Shown in pieces: positions 10,169 to 23,109 of a DNA stretch of 64,000 bases. Position numbers and translations under genes: made by a program. Under the pieces are notes generated by a model. That model saw only the letters and a program-made list of their open reading frames with translations. It was not told the DNA's origin and ran no database searches. Positions within the stretch are counted from its first letter, which is position 1, and the number at the start of each line of letters is the position of its first letter. The DNA lies in assembly GCA_037157565.1 (NCBI GenBank), contig JAZHRO010000026.1, positions 33,532,501-33,596,500 on the forward strand. The letters are read 5' to 3'. This DNA is from Thalassia testudinum. Taxonomy: Eukaryota > Streptophyta > Magnoliopsida > Alismatales > Hydrocharitaceae.

Positions 10169-12877
10169 TGTTACGACTCGAACCTGACTCTTCATAGAAC
10201 TCGGGAATGATTCGCCTTGACTAATCCCATGACCCAGTCATCCATCGATAAATAAGATAAAAATATAAATTACAACATTCCATCCATGCAATATAGCTAA
10301 GCATTTTTAATAAAAGACAGAAAAATAGAACAGTAGTCTCAAGTAGATATTTCACCACAAGCAAGAAAAATGAAGTTTACGATCTACCCATTACAACAGA
10401 AATATAAAGACGGAAAGCAACATTTCAGGTTCCAAATACACTCAAATTACTCACTAAAGTAGTAAAATAGTGTCTCAGAAGCAGAAACGAAACGAGAACA
10501 AATTACGGCTAGGCTCGACTGTCCCAGCACCCTCCGCAATCGGTGGTACTGGCTACTTACCTCCCTGACCTGAACATAAGTAGTAGATGTCAGCTAAACA
10601 CTGAGTAGAGTGGCAAACTTAAGAACATTTAATAAATTTAACTGTTAAAAGCAGTAAACTATTTATGCAGTTTCAGTTATTCATGCAGTTAACACCTGGT
10701 TCTATTCATAATCACTAGTTGTTTAATAGTTAGGCATTCTAGTAAAGGTCCATGTCATCACTTGATTCGCATATTCCCTGTGAGAACGATCTTATTGCAG
10801 CTTTCCCGCGATGCAAGACGTACACGTAGCACTCTCCTGGCCTAGAGAGTACCCCATGGTAGTCCACCCAATCTACCACCCCAAGGTCATGATCGTGACA
10901 TAGCGGTGACTACGGCACGCGTGATAAACACACGGGTAGCTATCCTGCACTGGCACGCGATCAGTCCTTTCCACTAGTGGGTACGCTTTAATGTACAACA
11001 CAAAACAAAACAAGGGTCACACCCCTCACCTGTCTGCGTACTCTCGCCCAACTATCCCGATTTGCCTAGTGGGCCCAACAAGAGTCGGTGTAGGGAGGCC
11101 ATTCCTATCCCGGGTCTCAACTCAACGGGAGGCTAGCTCTCTCCCTACACAAAAGTGACAGTAGCTCTCCTCAGTACCACATACACGAGGGCCAACTCAC
11201 TTTCTGTACCCAAGTCCAACCAACAAACATGCCTATGTAGGTGAGATTATCCCATCATACATCAGAGTTTTCAGGTCTCACCAATTTAGCTACTTTTTTA
11301 GTTCCCCATAGGGTTCGTGCATGATACTCATCTCACACCATCAAGTTGCATGTATCTCTATTCACATTCAGATTTCAACCATGGAAATAGGCAGTTCGTG
11401 ATATAACAGTAAAAGCTTTTAACTACATCGTTTGAGTTTCCATTTTCTCAAAATGTGGAAGTGATCATCATGCATATTTAAGCTATGTCAATCAAGACTC
11501 ATGTACTAGAAGCGAACATACATCATTCTCAATCCTAGGGTTCATTTTGTGACTTAGGTTTCAGGCAAAGATCTCTAGTTTAACATTCACTTAACAAAAT
11601 TAATCAAAGTAGTCGAGAAAGACCACTCTACCAAGGGGTATGGGTGATATGGGGGCACCAACGGTGGATCCCAACTCTTCCGCAGGTCCCGTGTGCACTA
11701 CGAACCTGGGGCCTACACCAAATCATCGGTCAAACCAGGTATTAATTTCGTTAACTAACATTTCAGTACGTAAAATAGGCTCAAAATAGTGAAGAGACAA
11801 CTCTAAAACATAGGAACTTCAAAAAGCTTTCCAACAATACCTTGTTTACGTGATCTCAACTTCGTTTGGGCATTGAACTAGCCCAAACACCTTTTGTGGC
11901 TCACCTGAGCCAAACCAGGTGGGCTGGTCTGGCTAGACCGGTCGCCTGCCTACAACAAACGCGCGCACTGACTGAGATTAGATGTCTGGGGTGAGTCTCA
12001 GTCATCTTAAACGCATGCAGGAACCAGCCTAGCACCCTTGCTTCTCCTCCCGTCATCTGCTATAGCTCACAATCATCTGAGGGTGCAGCTGAACGTCTAA
12101 CACCTCTTCCGGTCGTCTCGAGTTGCAACCGGACGTCTGACACTACCTCCAGACGTCCGAAAGCACCTCGGTTGCCAAGTGTACGCGCTTTCCCAACACC
12201 CTTCTCCCCTGCGCAGCTCACCTCCCCACGCGAGCTCGATCTCCGAGCTTGTATGCAACACAGATGCCTCGGTCAGGTCTCACCTCGAGTCCTACGTGTG
12301 TCAGGACATCCGACACTCACGATGGACGTCTGCGAAGGCTCCCAGCCGTCTGCCGGGCTTTGTGAACGTCTGATGACCGCAGGAGATATGCCTGTGCCTT
12401 GCGTGCAGCACCTCCTCGCAGCACGAACTCACCTCGTTTGCGGTGCAGCAGCACCTCGCGCTCCGTGCAGCTGCAGCAACGCCCTCCTCTCCTGATTCCC
12501 TCACTCTCAGTCTCTCCTCCCTCTCACTCCCGCTCTCGCTCTCCCTCTCCCTCTCCTTCACCCTCACTCACTACTTGTAAGGGACAGAGAGGTGGTAGGG
12601 GCGTCGTTCAAGGAAATAGAATGGGAGGATGAGAGGGTGCGAAAAATGAGGAGGGGGTTTGTATAGGGGTCTAGGAGTAGGGTTTTAGGGTGTGGGTTTA
12701 AGTCAGGCCTGGGGAAATTGCACCTAGCCCTACAGAACAATTTTGGGGGTGAAAAAAATTACGTTAGGCTACTTTAAGAGTCACAAAAACCCGCACGATG
12801 TCTCCTTAGTGTGCAGAAAATTACAAGGCCCTTATGGTTCAAGAAAAGCCAAATGACCCTTAGGAAAGGTCATTTCA
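10169..12877 (-). mobile_element. Family C solo LTR (Tekay/Del-like), 2,709 bp
   Basis: Begins TGTTACGACTC and ends GGTCATTTCA, with a perfect 5-bp duplication aagga at 10164-10168 and 12878-12882. It aligns by eye with the chromovirus 3' LTR at 16056-18724: both open with TGTTACGA, and share the block around 10810-11170 (GTGCTCTCCTGG-like, GGTAGCTAYCC-like, CCCTACAC) and the CAGACGTCTG-rich region near 12090-12380. The chromovirus is read on the minus strand, so this LTR is given the same orientation. No internal sequence remains, so recombination between two LTRs probably removed it. Confidence 0.85.
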
Positions 12878-12882
12878 AAGGA

Positions 12883-15800
12883 TGGATAAGTTGGCAAAAG
12901 ATAACTATACCCCTAAATTAGTGGCTATGTTTTTTTTTTCTGAGATGAAAAGGGGTTGACTATCAGAGGATGATAGTCGCCCTGAGAAATTTCATTTCAT
13001 TTCATTAGTGGATTTTTTCTTTTTTTGAGGGCAAGGGGGAAGGGGAGAGTAAATGCAGAAAGAGTGTGGCATGTGGGAGGGAGGGTTGCAAGGGATTATG
13101 ACACCTATAATTCATTCCTCACCCATACCTCGATTTGAGGAAACCTGAATTTAGAGCAAAATACGAGTTTAGTTATTCCAATCCCCTTCGCAAACATGGG
13201 ATATCCAACGAAAACATGAGATATCTTATGAGATAAACAGATCCAAAGGGTATTTGCGTAAGAAAATATTAATTGGATATATGATTTTTCTTGTTGAAAA
13301 ATATTAACGAGATATATGATAAAATCTCTTTCATTTTGCAAGTAAATAAGTATGAAGAAGACTTGATTGACAGAAGATAGATAAAATATCAAAATTTTTT
13401 GAGGTATAACCTAGTTAGAACCCACAAATTAAAGATCCATGCATGGCTACAAGAGATATGGATCAACGGTACGTTGAGGACTCACTTAGTTAGACACAAC
13501 ACAAAAAATTGGACCTCACATAATCCCATTCACTTTTTTCGGCCATAAGGAAGAGGATGAGAATAAATTCCTTACAAAGAGATCAGATGACATCGGTGCC
13601 TTGCTAGGAGAGTATCCTTTACACGGTTTCAAAGTTTCAAGTACATCCATACAACTTTTATGGCTTTTTGTTGAGTCCATGGCAGCCGATCAGTTGTGAT
13701 TCTAACGGACGTCAGTAAATTAACTTGGGAGGCATTGGAATATATATATCTAGAGTTCGATTTCCCACTTGTACACATGTTGCTCTCAGTATTCCTGTTC
13801 ACGCAACTCTCTCCAAACTCCAAAACCAACTCCAGTTGATTCCACCCAACTGGACGATATCCTTTTTTCATTTTTTTTAATTTGAGAGAAAGGTAAGTAT
13901 CACTCAAAAGATCCAACTGGTGAAAACCTGATGCGAGCACCAATTATATCGGTATATGCATGGGTTTAGGAAAAGATCTCAAATATTACATGGTATAAGC
14001 GTTTATAACATCATTGGCAAGCGTATAGGTCAGCTTGCGGGACTCATCATGTCTTCCTACATTCTTTTCCTTCGGTAGATGCCTGATGGTGACAGCGAGA
14101 AGTCTCCACAAGAAATCAGGTTGAATGTTAGGAATTCTTCACTCAGTTCCACACCTCCATAGGCAAATCACCAGCGATTACATTATCTATTACATGATGA
14201 ACTCGAGCCTGGCATCATCTAGTGATCCTCCTTTTCCATGAAAAGATAGCACTTTTGCATTCAATGTTTCCTTGTTTAGCTTGATGGAAAACAAGTGAGC
14301 AATTGGAAAAAACTTGATAAAAATCAATTTCAGCAAAAATAATTAACTCCCCTGTTAACATTCAAGAGATCATAAGATCAAATCTCACACTCATGCATAT
14401 ATTTTTCTTTTAAAAAAAATAATAATAATAATAATTAGGGCGTACCAAATATAGTTATCACGTACATAGGCCAGCTGGGTAGCTAGGTAGACCATATCAC
14501 GTATAATGTGCACCTCGTTTATTCCCTCCTCTTGACTTAACAATAAGATGTTTATCTAGGACTAGAAAGTTGGATATACTTCAATTTTTCTTTCGTTTGC
14601 GGAGGGTATACATGCATTTTAACGGAAAAGAACGATTTCTTTTGCAAAATCACCTGAGTACGTGGGTCGGGACGTCCCATAGGTTCCACCCTCTGGCTGC
14701 ATGGCCGACCGGGGGGTTCCTGCAACGCCATCCAATAATTACATGACACGACCTTTGGGGTTTCGTCGCAAGGATGATGCCGATGTACCAAATATTGCTT
14801 TAATTAGTGGAATCGTTCCCAATTCTCTTCTCCAAGGGAAAAAAGATGCGCCTCTAATATTCCCCCTATCCCATAAAGCGACAGAGACAACCTGGGGAGG
14901 ATTAGAACAATTTCACCGGATATAATTTGGAGATTATGTAGTACAACCAGTTCACTGTAATGCTTCTTTTCGCGCCATTTCCGTTAAGGTTCCATTTTTA
15001 TGTCGCAGTAATTGGCTGCATCTCATCCAAAATTTTATTAATATAGTACGTAATTACAAGTGTGAGGATAAAAAAAAAATTAATTTTAGATCTCTCTAAT
15101 TACATTTATCACCCATGCTCTAGTCTCGAGGGAGACAAGAATGTTTCACGTTAGTTATATATCCTGCAACACAACTGTTATTCGACTCCTGTCACACTTG
15201 TCGTCTATTAGATAATACCACAAGTCCTCTCAAAATGTAAGGGTTCCTCATACACCTCAGATTGCACCTCCTGCGTAAAGGGACAAGCTGCCAGGAGATG
15301 AGTCTTATTGTCTGACATGCTTGAGCAAACGGCATACATCTATACCTGGGCACCCATGATCACCAGCTGCCATAGCCTCCCAATGACCAATCCCTCTTTC
15401 CAAGAGAGTCAAAGAAAGATCCTTATCTTAAGGGACACCTTAATGCACCATAAATGACTGCACTACCCATCCATCCGATCGACCACTAGATCACCAACCA
15501 AGGCAGTGTAAAGCCTGCCTAAGCCGATACACCTCGTGTCTCCAAAGGTAACCATTAGATATACTGGACAACCCGTGATGTGACAACTTCTCTTTAAAGA
15601 CCTTGCGCTCCACTGTAGAGCTCCCAATAATGGGACGTTCCGACAAAGGTAATGCTCAACTCTTCACATCGATCCTCCGATAATCGGTCACGGTGACGTC
15701 CTCAAACATCATGATCAAATATTAATTAGCTTTTGTGACCAGGAGCAACCTTTATATAGCTGCCTGTCTTTTCTGATGGCTATCGTCATTAATCATCGTT

Positions 15801-16050
15801 TAATACACTTAGGAAGCACGCGTTTGTCGTGGAGCAGAGTGCGAGGAGCAACGATCTTGAGAAACAAAATCATAAAAAAAAAAACTGTAAACTTGAGTGA
15901 TTGCGTGGTATAGAAGCACAGAATGGCTCTTTGCCATGGAAAATCAAATCCAAGCATAAAATCTAGAACTTTTTATAAGGATACTCATACGATCATTTGC
16001 AATGACGCATTTCCTTAACTCCTTATCATTTACACGGATCTTTCCAGAGA
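12883..16050. other. AT-rich intergenic DNA, no intact gene
   Basis: 3.2 kb between the solo LTR and the chromovirus, with short A/T runs and a few degenerate repeats (for example around 13265-13330). The only protein similarity I could read is the LINE scrap at 15242-15465. A short open frame at 14701-14925 has no recognisable domain. Confidence 0.6.
15242..15465 (-). pseudogene. LINE reverse transcriptase zinc-binding region, scrap
   Basis: On the minus strand the frame reads KVSLKIRIFL, a stop, then LSWKEGL, and about 25 residues later AVCSSMSDNKTHLLAACPF. This is the order of the plant L1-type LINE C-terminal zf-RVT domain: a basic SLK-R-FLW block, then C-x2-C ... H-L ... C-P-F. A stop replaces the expected Trp after RIFL, and the first Cys of the C-x2-C pair reads Tyr. 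Only about 75 codons are recognisable and no RT core or poly(A) tail was found, so this is a dead fragment. Confidence 0.55.
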
Positions 16051-16055
16051 ATTAA

Positions 16056-18724
16056 TGTTACGATCCGATTTTTGAATCCCTACAAGATATAAGATTAGCT
16101 CACCTCGACTAATCCCAAGATCCAGTCGTTTAACAAAAAATAACCAAAAAATAGAAAAATAAATCATATTCACATATGCAATGTAACCAAACAGTAAAAA
16201 CGTACAAGTAGTAAAGGAAAGTAAAAACTGTTATTTCAGTACATACCACCACCACAACAGGAACAACAGAAACGAAAGCAACAATAACAACAATAGGAAC
16301 TAAAGAGTCTGAAACTCACAACAACAGTAAAGAAAGTACAACAAAGAGTGCAGCAAACTACGACTGGGCTCAACTGGGCCCAGCACCCTCTGCGACCGTA
16401 AGCTCGGGCTGCTCAACTCCTGGACCTGAACAGGGTATGAAAAAGACAGAGTCAACGAACGCTGAGTAGAGTGATAACCATACTATCTAAAGCAGTAAAA
16501 GTAACGGGCATAATTATCTTTTCTAGTTATTTTATTTTACAAGTAATTCATTTTCACCCCTTTTAGTCAACTTTCAAAGTTTTCTTGATCTTGCATGTTC
16601 CTCGTGGGAACGATCTTGATTGTAATCTTTTTCGAAAAGTAGAAGGTACACGTGGTGCTCTCCTGGTCGGGAGAGTCCCCCGTGGTAGTCCTACACTCAG
16701 TCAACCAACCCGAGGTCACTGTCAAACATAGCAGTGACTACGGCACGAGCGATAAGCACACGGGTAGCTACCCCGCACTAACATGCAATCAGTCGTTTCC
16801 GCTAGCAGATACGCTTAAAGTACAGCACGGAACAGCATAGGGCCTAGCCCTCTCAGAAACAGATGTCTAGCCCCTCAGAACCAAACAAAGGTCTCGCCCC
16901 TCCACAGTCCGCTCACCCTTGTCTAACTACCCCGATTTGCCCAGAGAGCCTAACAAGTCGATTTAGGGTGGCGAGCCAAACTCTTGAGTCTTGTGGGTTG
17001 GCTAATTCCCTCCCTACACTAATAGCTCGCCTCGGTACTGTGTATACGAGGGCCAACAGAAGTTGGTGTAGAGTGGTCAATCCTAACTCTGGGTGCCAAC
17101 CCAAGGGCGACTAGCTCCGCTCTACACTAAAAGGGGACAGTCGCTCTCCTTGGTACCACGTACTCAAGGGTCAGCACACTTCCCATCCACATTCCAAAGT
17201 TTCCATCTAACCATAGGAGCTCTACTCCTAACTCCCCGTAGGGTTCATGCTCATATTCACCACATTATTCCGATCTAGATTCCATCATTCACAATTCAAT
17301 TCTCGTTTATATATAGGCAACTCGTATTTCCATAATTTATTACATGTAACTAATGATTTCATAGGTAACTGTTCAGTTATCTCAGGCAGCTCATATTCTA
17401 ACAGACAGCTCATACTTTATTTCAGGTAATGGCTAGAAGTTTAACTTATTCATGTACACAAATAAAATCATGTAAAATAACTTGGTTTATTCATTTCTCT
17501 GTCCTAGGGTTCATGACACATCCTAAGTTTCCAGTTTACTAATTTTCATATATACATTCATATTTAATAAGAATAATAGGGGTGGACCACTCTACCAGAC
17601 AATCCGAGAGTACTTGGGGCTCGAACCGCAAACCCAGGCGCCTCTGCGAGCCCCAGACACGTAGTAGGTCAAAGTCCTATACCAAGGTATACATCACAAG
17701 ATTCAGAACAGTGTATAAAGGTTTCTAATACGTAGAGAAACTCACAAGGAAACCACAGATACTTCGTTTGCGTAAAACGGATCTCGATCAAACCCCAAAT
17801 GAGTCAAAAACGTGTCTGCAGACCAAAATCAGACATTCGGAAACAAGTCCAGACGTCTTAAAAGTTACAGAATCTCACCTCAAGCTCCTGCAGTGACCTC
17901 AGACATCGAAGACTCCCCCACGACCGTCTGAAAGCAGTCCCAGACGTCTGACCAGTCCTCCGGTTGTCTGGAAACGCCTCCGGTCGTCTAATGAGCTGTT
18001 CAGACCTTCGAAAGTGCGTGGAAAGGCATTCCGCGCACCTTCCCAAGGCTGCTTCTGCGTACGACAAAGTAGCCACCCTATTTTAGCCAATCCAAATCCT
18101 CTACAGTGCAGCCTGCATGGCCGTAACCGCGAAGAGAACGTATCTTCGCGATACAGGTGCTTTCAGATGTCTGGTGTTGACGCCAGACATCCAGACGCTC
18201 AACCGGTCGTCTGAAAAGCACTCCAGGCATCTGATACTGGAAAAATTCCAGTATCAAACCACGCTCCCAACGCTCTCACCACACTCCACCGTGTCTCCCC
18301 TCGCTCCGCCGCAGCTACAACTGTTGCAGGTTGTTGAGGACGATGCTCCAACACCCTCCTCCCGCACGTGCCACGGTGGCCGTGCGAGCTTCGATGAACT
18401 TTCACGAAGCTCCCGACCTCAGCCTCCTCCTCATGCACTCTCCTCGCTCTCACGCTCTCTCTCTCACTCACCTCCTCCCGCCGCTCCGCCACGCACTGTG
18501 ATGGTGGAGATGGTGGTGTGTGGAGTGGAGAAGAGAGGAGGGTGGCCTTTATAAGGCCAAGGGCTAGGGTTCTTAAGGGGGAAGGGAGGAGGAAAAAGAG
18601 AGAGAGAAGAGTTCTGCGTGCCGCCCGCGCGCAGAACGCAAAACGCGTATAAAAATTTAATTTCCAGACGACCGGGAAAGGGTCCAGACATCTTAAAAGG
18701 CTAAAAATGGGACGGGTCTTTACA
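16056..18724 (-). mobile_element. Chromovirus 3' LTR (family C), 2,669 bp
   Basis: Plus-strand ends are TGTTACGATCC and GGGTCTTTACA. Relative to the solo LTR at 10169 it has an internal tandem duplication: blocks near 16945-17055 and 17055-17165 each carry a 'ctacac...cgaggg' segment that is single near 11040-11200 there. A region rich in CAGACGTCTG-like palindromes lies at 17826-18240, and a purine-rich segment with GAGAGAGAAGAGTTCTRCGTGCC-like sequence near 18590-18640 is repeated in the 5' LTR stub near 46250. No convincing polypurine tract sits at 18725. Confidence 0.8.
17826..18240. repeat. Cluster of degenerate CAGACGTCTG palindromes
   Basis: More than ten variants of a 10-bp palindrome with an ACGT core (exact or near matches at about 17852, 17942, 18172, 18207 and 18669) spaced roughly 20-50 bp apart, often alternating with CGGTYGTCTG. 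The solo LTR has the same cluster near 12095-12375. It is probably a repeated regulatory motif of the LTR. Confidence 0.6.
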
Positions 18725-18808
18725 TCATAACAAACTTAAAGGAAGTTGCGTCCCCGAAACTTGAACTAACTCGGGTGCGGAAAAAGGAACATAAAATGCA
18801 TAACAAAC

Positions 18809-20158
18809 TTAAAGAGAACCGAAGTAGGTCCGAAAAGATGTACCCTCAAAAAGCTCCGGGTACCGCTCTCGCATCGCCGCCTCAGGCTCCCAGGTAGCCT
18901 CCTCGTACCGCTGGCTTCTCCACAAAACCTTCACCAGGGGTACCTGCTTCCATCTCAGACTCCAAATGGCTCTGTCTAGTATCTGCACTGGTCTCTCGGG
19001 GTAGGTCAGGTTGTCACCCACCACGACACTTTTGTGGCTCAGAACGTGATTGGGATCAACGACGTACTTCCTGAGGTTAGACACGTGGAACACGTGTACT
19101 CGAGAAAGCTGGGGAGGAAGGGCAAGCCGGTAAGCAACAGGTCCTACCCGCTCCAGGACCTCAAAGGGCCCCACAAACCTCGGCGCAAGCTTCCCCTTTA
19201 CCCCAAAATGCTGCAGGCCCTTCATGGCCGAAACGTGGAGAAAGACGTGATCCCCAATCTCGAACTGCACCTCTCTGCATTTCCGGTCAACATAACTCTT
19301 CTGCCTGCTCCTGACAGTGTGAAGTCATCTGTGGATCTGCTCTATCACCTCCTGACTCTGCCGAATCAGCCTGGGGCCAACCTCCCACATGGTCCCCACC
19401 TCGACCCAACTCAAGGGCGCAGTACACCTCTGTCCGTACAGAGCCTCGTAAGGTGCCATGACGATACTCGAGTGATAACTGTTATTATATGCAAACTCTG
19501 CCAGGGGTAAATACTCCTCCCAAGACCCTCTCCAGTCGAGTACACAAGCGCGCAAAAGGTCCTCAAGTGTCTGTAAAGTGCGCTCTGACTGTCCGTCCGT
19601 CTAGGGGTAGTACGCGGTACTAAACCTAAACCGTGTCCCCAAAGCCTGCTGAAACTCAGCCCAAAACTGGGAAGTAAAGCGGGTATCCCTGTCGGATACA
19701 ATCTCACGTGGAACTCCATGCAGGCGTACCACATCGCGAATGTACCTCTCTGCCAACTGTGCTGGTCCCAAGGTGACTCGAATCGGTAGGAAACGTGCCG
19801 TCTTCGTCAACCTGTCCACTATCACCCTGACTGCGTCGTATCCTCGCTAAATAACAAGTAGACCCACCACCAAGTCCATGGTGATGCTCTCCCACTTCCA
19901 CTCTGGCACAGGAAGTGGTTGCAACGATCCAGCAGGCTTCTGGTGCTTGGCCTTCACCTACTGGCATACCAAACACTGCTGCATGAACTCACCTACATCC
20001 TGCTTCATTCCTCTCCACCAAAAGTCGCATCTCAGATCATGATACATCTTTGTGTTCCCGAGATGTATGGTGAACCTGGACCCGTGCGCCTCCATCAAGA
20101 GCTCTCTCAACAACTCATCGTCCCTGGGAACGCACAAGAGTCCCCTCATGCGCAGCAC
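18809..20158 (-). pseudogene. Chromovirus integrase with C-terminal chromodomain (broken)
   Basis: Encodes the integrase that would insert the cDNA, with a chromodomain that in this family binds histone marks and targets heterochromatin. The N-terminal HHCC zinc finger is read at about 20158-19958 (HLGNTKMYHDL, FWWRGMKQDV, CLVCQ). The catalytic core follows in separate frames: MIVDRLTKTARFLP near 19825-19785, EIVSDRDTRF near 19710-19680, then [13 protein letters not shown] near 19510-19470. The C-terminal part 19270-18809 is open: LAPRFVGPFEVLERVGPVAY, then a chromodomain with YPERPVQILDR and EEATWEPEAAMRERYPELF. Stops and frameshifts between these pieces disable it. Confidence 0.85.
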
Positions 20159-20215
20159 CTCGTCTGTAAAAGAAAAGTCTCATGGGTCCCCTGACAGCAC
20201 TCTGTCTCGCAACGT

Positions 20216-21590
20216 CTATAAGTACAGATCTAACATCTGCCCTGTGATGATGCGGTCTATTAGCTCTGGTAGCAACAATCGTGTTATTGTCACTGCCTCA
20301 CAATACCCCTGTGACTCCCAGGGTCGCCAACTACCCAACTCCTCCATAAGTCTCCAACTCTGTGCCTGTATACCGGCCAACTGGGCGGGTGTCTTCCGGC
20401 TCAAGGCGTCAGCCACTACGTTGGCCTTCCCCAGATGGTAGGAGATGCTACAGTCATAGTCCTTCAGGAGCTCTAACCAACATCTCTGTCTCATGTTAAG
20501 CTCCTTCTGGTTAAACAAGTACCTAAGGCTCTTATGATCTGTGAAAATCTCAAAGGTCTCACCGTAAAGGTAGTGTCTCAATGTCTTCAGCACGAAGACA
20601 ACAGCTGCCAATTCTAAGTCATAGATAAGGTAGCTATGCTCATGGGGCTTCAGTTGCCGCGAAGCGTAAGCGACAACGTGACCCCGCTGCATGAGCACAC
20701 CCCCTAACCCCTGCAATGAAGCGTCTGTGTAGATCACAAAACCATCACTGCTGTCCGGGATGGTGAGCATAGGAGCTAAAGTTAGTCTCTCCTTCAACTC
20801 CTGAAAACATGCCTCACATGCATCTATCCAGGCAAAGGGCACATCCTTCCGAGTCAACTGAGTCATAGGATGTGCAATCTGCAAGAATCCCTTCATAAAC
20901 CGCCAATAGTAACCTACCAGTCTCAAAAAGCTGCGTATCTCTGTCACTATACGTGGCCTCTCCCACCTAAGTACGGCCTCAACCTTGGCTGGATCCACAG
21001 CCAAACCATCCCCTGAGATCACGTGGCCCAAGAAAGTCACCTGCCTCAACCAAAACTCGCACTTGTTGTACTTGGCATACAGCCTGCGTCGCCTCAAAGT
21101 GTCCAGAATCATCCGTAGATGTTGTCCGTGTTGTGCCTAATTCCACGAGTAACGAGCACATCGTCGATGAATACCACCACAAACTGATTCAAATACGGTC
21201 TGAAAACCCAGTTCATCAAATCCATAAAAGCAGCAAGGGCTTTGGTCAGCCCAGACGGCATGACCAAGAACTCGTAGTGCCCGTACCGGGTACGGAAAGC
21301 TATCTTAAAGACGTCGGTCTCCTTGATCCTCAACTGGTGGTAGCCTGATCTCAAATCTATCTTGGAGAACACTGTGGCATCTCGCAACTAGTGAAAAAGG
21401 TCATCAATCCTCGGCAGCGAGTACTTGTTCTTGATGGTAACCCTATTCAGCTGTCTGTAGTCAACACAAAGTCGCAGGGTACCATCCTTCTTCACAAACA
21501 ACACAGGGGCTCCCCACAGGGATGCATTAGGCCTCACAAAGCCCTTCTCCAACAGGTCCTGTAGTTGTGACTTGAGCTCTCGCAGCTCAA
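20216..21590 (-). pseudogene. Chromovirus reverse transcriptase and RNase H (broken)
   Basis: RT fingers and palm are read from 21590 downward: [13 protein letters not shown], then [15 protein letters not shown] near 21370-21325, [11 protein letters not shown] near 21270-21240 and the catalytic FIDDVLV near 21175-21155. A frameshift just after it breaks the frame, which resumes at 21112 ([12 protein letters not shown], then FLGHVIS). RNase H has [17 protein letters not shown] near 20735-20685, [18 protein letters not shown] and [11 protein letters not shown] near 20545-20510, so its main acidic residues are present. A stop lies near 21593 and another near 21390. Order and motifs are typical of Ty3/gypsy. 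Confidence 0.87.
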
Positions 21591-21591
21591 G

Positions 21592-22413
21592 TCATGCCAT
21601 CCAATACGGTGCAATAGAAATGGGGCTTGTCCCTGGTACCAATGAGATCTCAAACTCGATCTCACGCTTAGGCAGTAGTCCTGGCAGCTCCTTTGGAAAC
21701 ACGTCGGGGTACTCACAAACCACCGGAATGCTCTGAAAGTCAGCCACGGGGCTAGGCTCTGCCACTACACAGGTTAGAAAACCTTCACACCCCTGGCTCA
21801 AAAGCCTCACTGCCCGAAGCACAGATATGCACCAAAAACCTCCGTCCACCGGCTGTCTGTGAAACTCAAAGGAAGGCAACTCCAGTATGGAGAAGACGAT
21901 CTTCCTCCCGAAATAGTCCACCAAGACATGGTAGGCGGACAGCCAGTCCATCCCTAGAATCACACCAAAATCCTCCATCGGTATCACGATCAGGTCAGCG
22001 GGGAGGCTGTGTCCCCCTATACTGACCCCACAGTCCATGTAGATCTCCTTAGCTACAAACAACTAGCCACCTAGGCCTCTAATCACAAACGAATCCTCTA
22101 ACAACACTTTGTCCCGTTCCAAACTGACAGCAAAACTCGCAGCAACAAAAGAGTGTGTGCCGTCGGAATCAAAAGCACGTATACTAATCTGTCGGAAACG
22201 ATAACCATACCTGCCACCACTAATCTGGAAGCCTTGGTGTCTCTGTGTCAGGGCGTTGATACGCCCCTCAACTCTCGACGCATACAAAGTAGCTACACTC
22301 TTGGTCGGGCAAGCAGCCGCTGGTCGGTACCCTCCTCGTGACTGCTGCCCTCCCCTACGCGCCTGGGGACCATGACCACCAGCTCGACCTCCAGTGCTCA
22401 GTGCAGGGAGCAT
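21592..22413 (-). pseudogene. Chromovirus zinc-knuckle/protease region (broken)
   Basis: The frame at 22413-22063 carries the spacer after gag, including the segment SFVAASFAVSLERDKVLLED typical of chromoviral protease domains. The expected catalytic D-S/T-G appears as FDSDGTHSFVA, with one extra residue, so the active site is probably altered. A stop lies at 22063. The frame 22062-21592 continues with the protease C-terminal half (ADLIVIPMEDFGVILGMDWL) and the protease-RT linker ending in SIAPYWMA, then a stop. The zinc knuckle sits near 22440-22500 and is disrupted. Confidence 0.75.
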
Positions 22414-22512
22414 CTGCTGTGCTCCAGCCCTAGATGGGCAGTCCCTCCTGATGTGGCCCAGCTAGCCACACTGGTAGCAGAGGGGAACTCGACTCCCTCC
22501 CTCGGTAGGTCC

Positions 22513-23105
22513 CTATTGACGGCTGGGCGGGGATCCAGTGCTGGCACCTAGCCCCTGTCTGGGGCCCCCAAAGGCCACTGACGACCCTGCAAAACGAGAC
22601 GGCTCTCCTGCAGGTGCCGCGTGCCTCCTCTCTCGATGGCCCTGAGAGTACTCTGGCTGTAGGGCCTCTTCCGTCCGCTGTCGGTATCTCGTGCGACTGT
22701 GTTGGTCTCCTCGTACGTCATGGCTGCCTCCACCACTCTCGAGAAGGTGGGCAGCTTCAGGGGTTTGACATACCCCCCGAATAGCAGACTGGAGCCCCTC
22801 AGTGAACCTCCACAGGCACTCCTCCTCTGTAGCTACTGCTGTCGAGGCAAAACGTGACAGCTCCAGGAAGCACATGCGATATGCGCTAACAGTCATCGTC
22901 CCCTGGCGAAGAGTGTGGAACTCCCACCTCCTCTGGTCCTGCCAAGTCTGCGGGAAGTACTGCTCACAGAAGAGGGTCACAAATTGATCCCACGTCGACT
23001 CCTTTCTCCTGGCCTCTAACTGCCCTCCACCACCTGTGTGCCGCACTCTCTAGCTGACACGAGGCAAAGGCCACGCAGCACTCCGCAGGGGGGCGAAGGG
23101 TATCA
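22513..23105 (-). pseudogene. Chromovirus gag, 5'-truncated
   Basis: Minus-strand reading gives AFASCQLESAAHRWWR just before 23046, then WDQFVTLFCEQYFPQTWQDQRRWEF near 22985-22915, LRQGTMTVSAYRMCFLELSRFA near 22910-22850 and LWRFTEGLQSAIRG near 22815-22775. This is the retrotransposon gag (capsid) core; intact gag assembles the virus-like particle. The N-terminal part is missing: at about 23105 the sequence switches to plus-strand Athila gag with a short CCCTT overlap. The frame shifts near 22730, losing the zinc-knuckle end. Confidence 0.8.
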
Positions 23106-23109
23106 AACA

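Noticed and set aside
14552..14925. Short open frames on both strands as a small gene
   Set aside because: No domain, signal or repeat, and length is within chance for this composition.
19034..19510. 158-codon plus-strand frame
   Set aside because: It is the antisense of the chromovirus integrase/chromodomain region, whose minus-strand protein motifs are clear.
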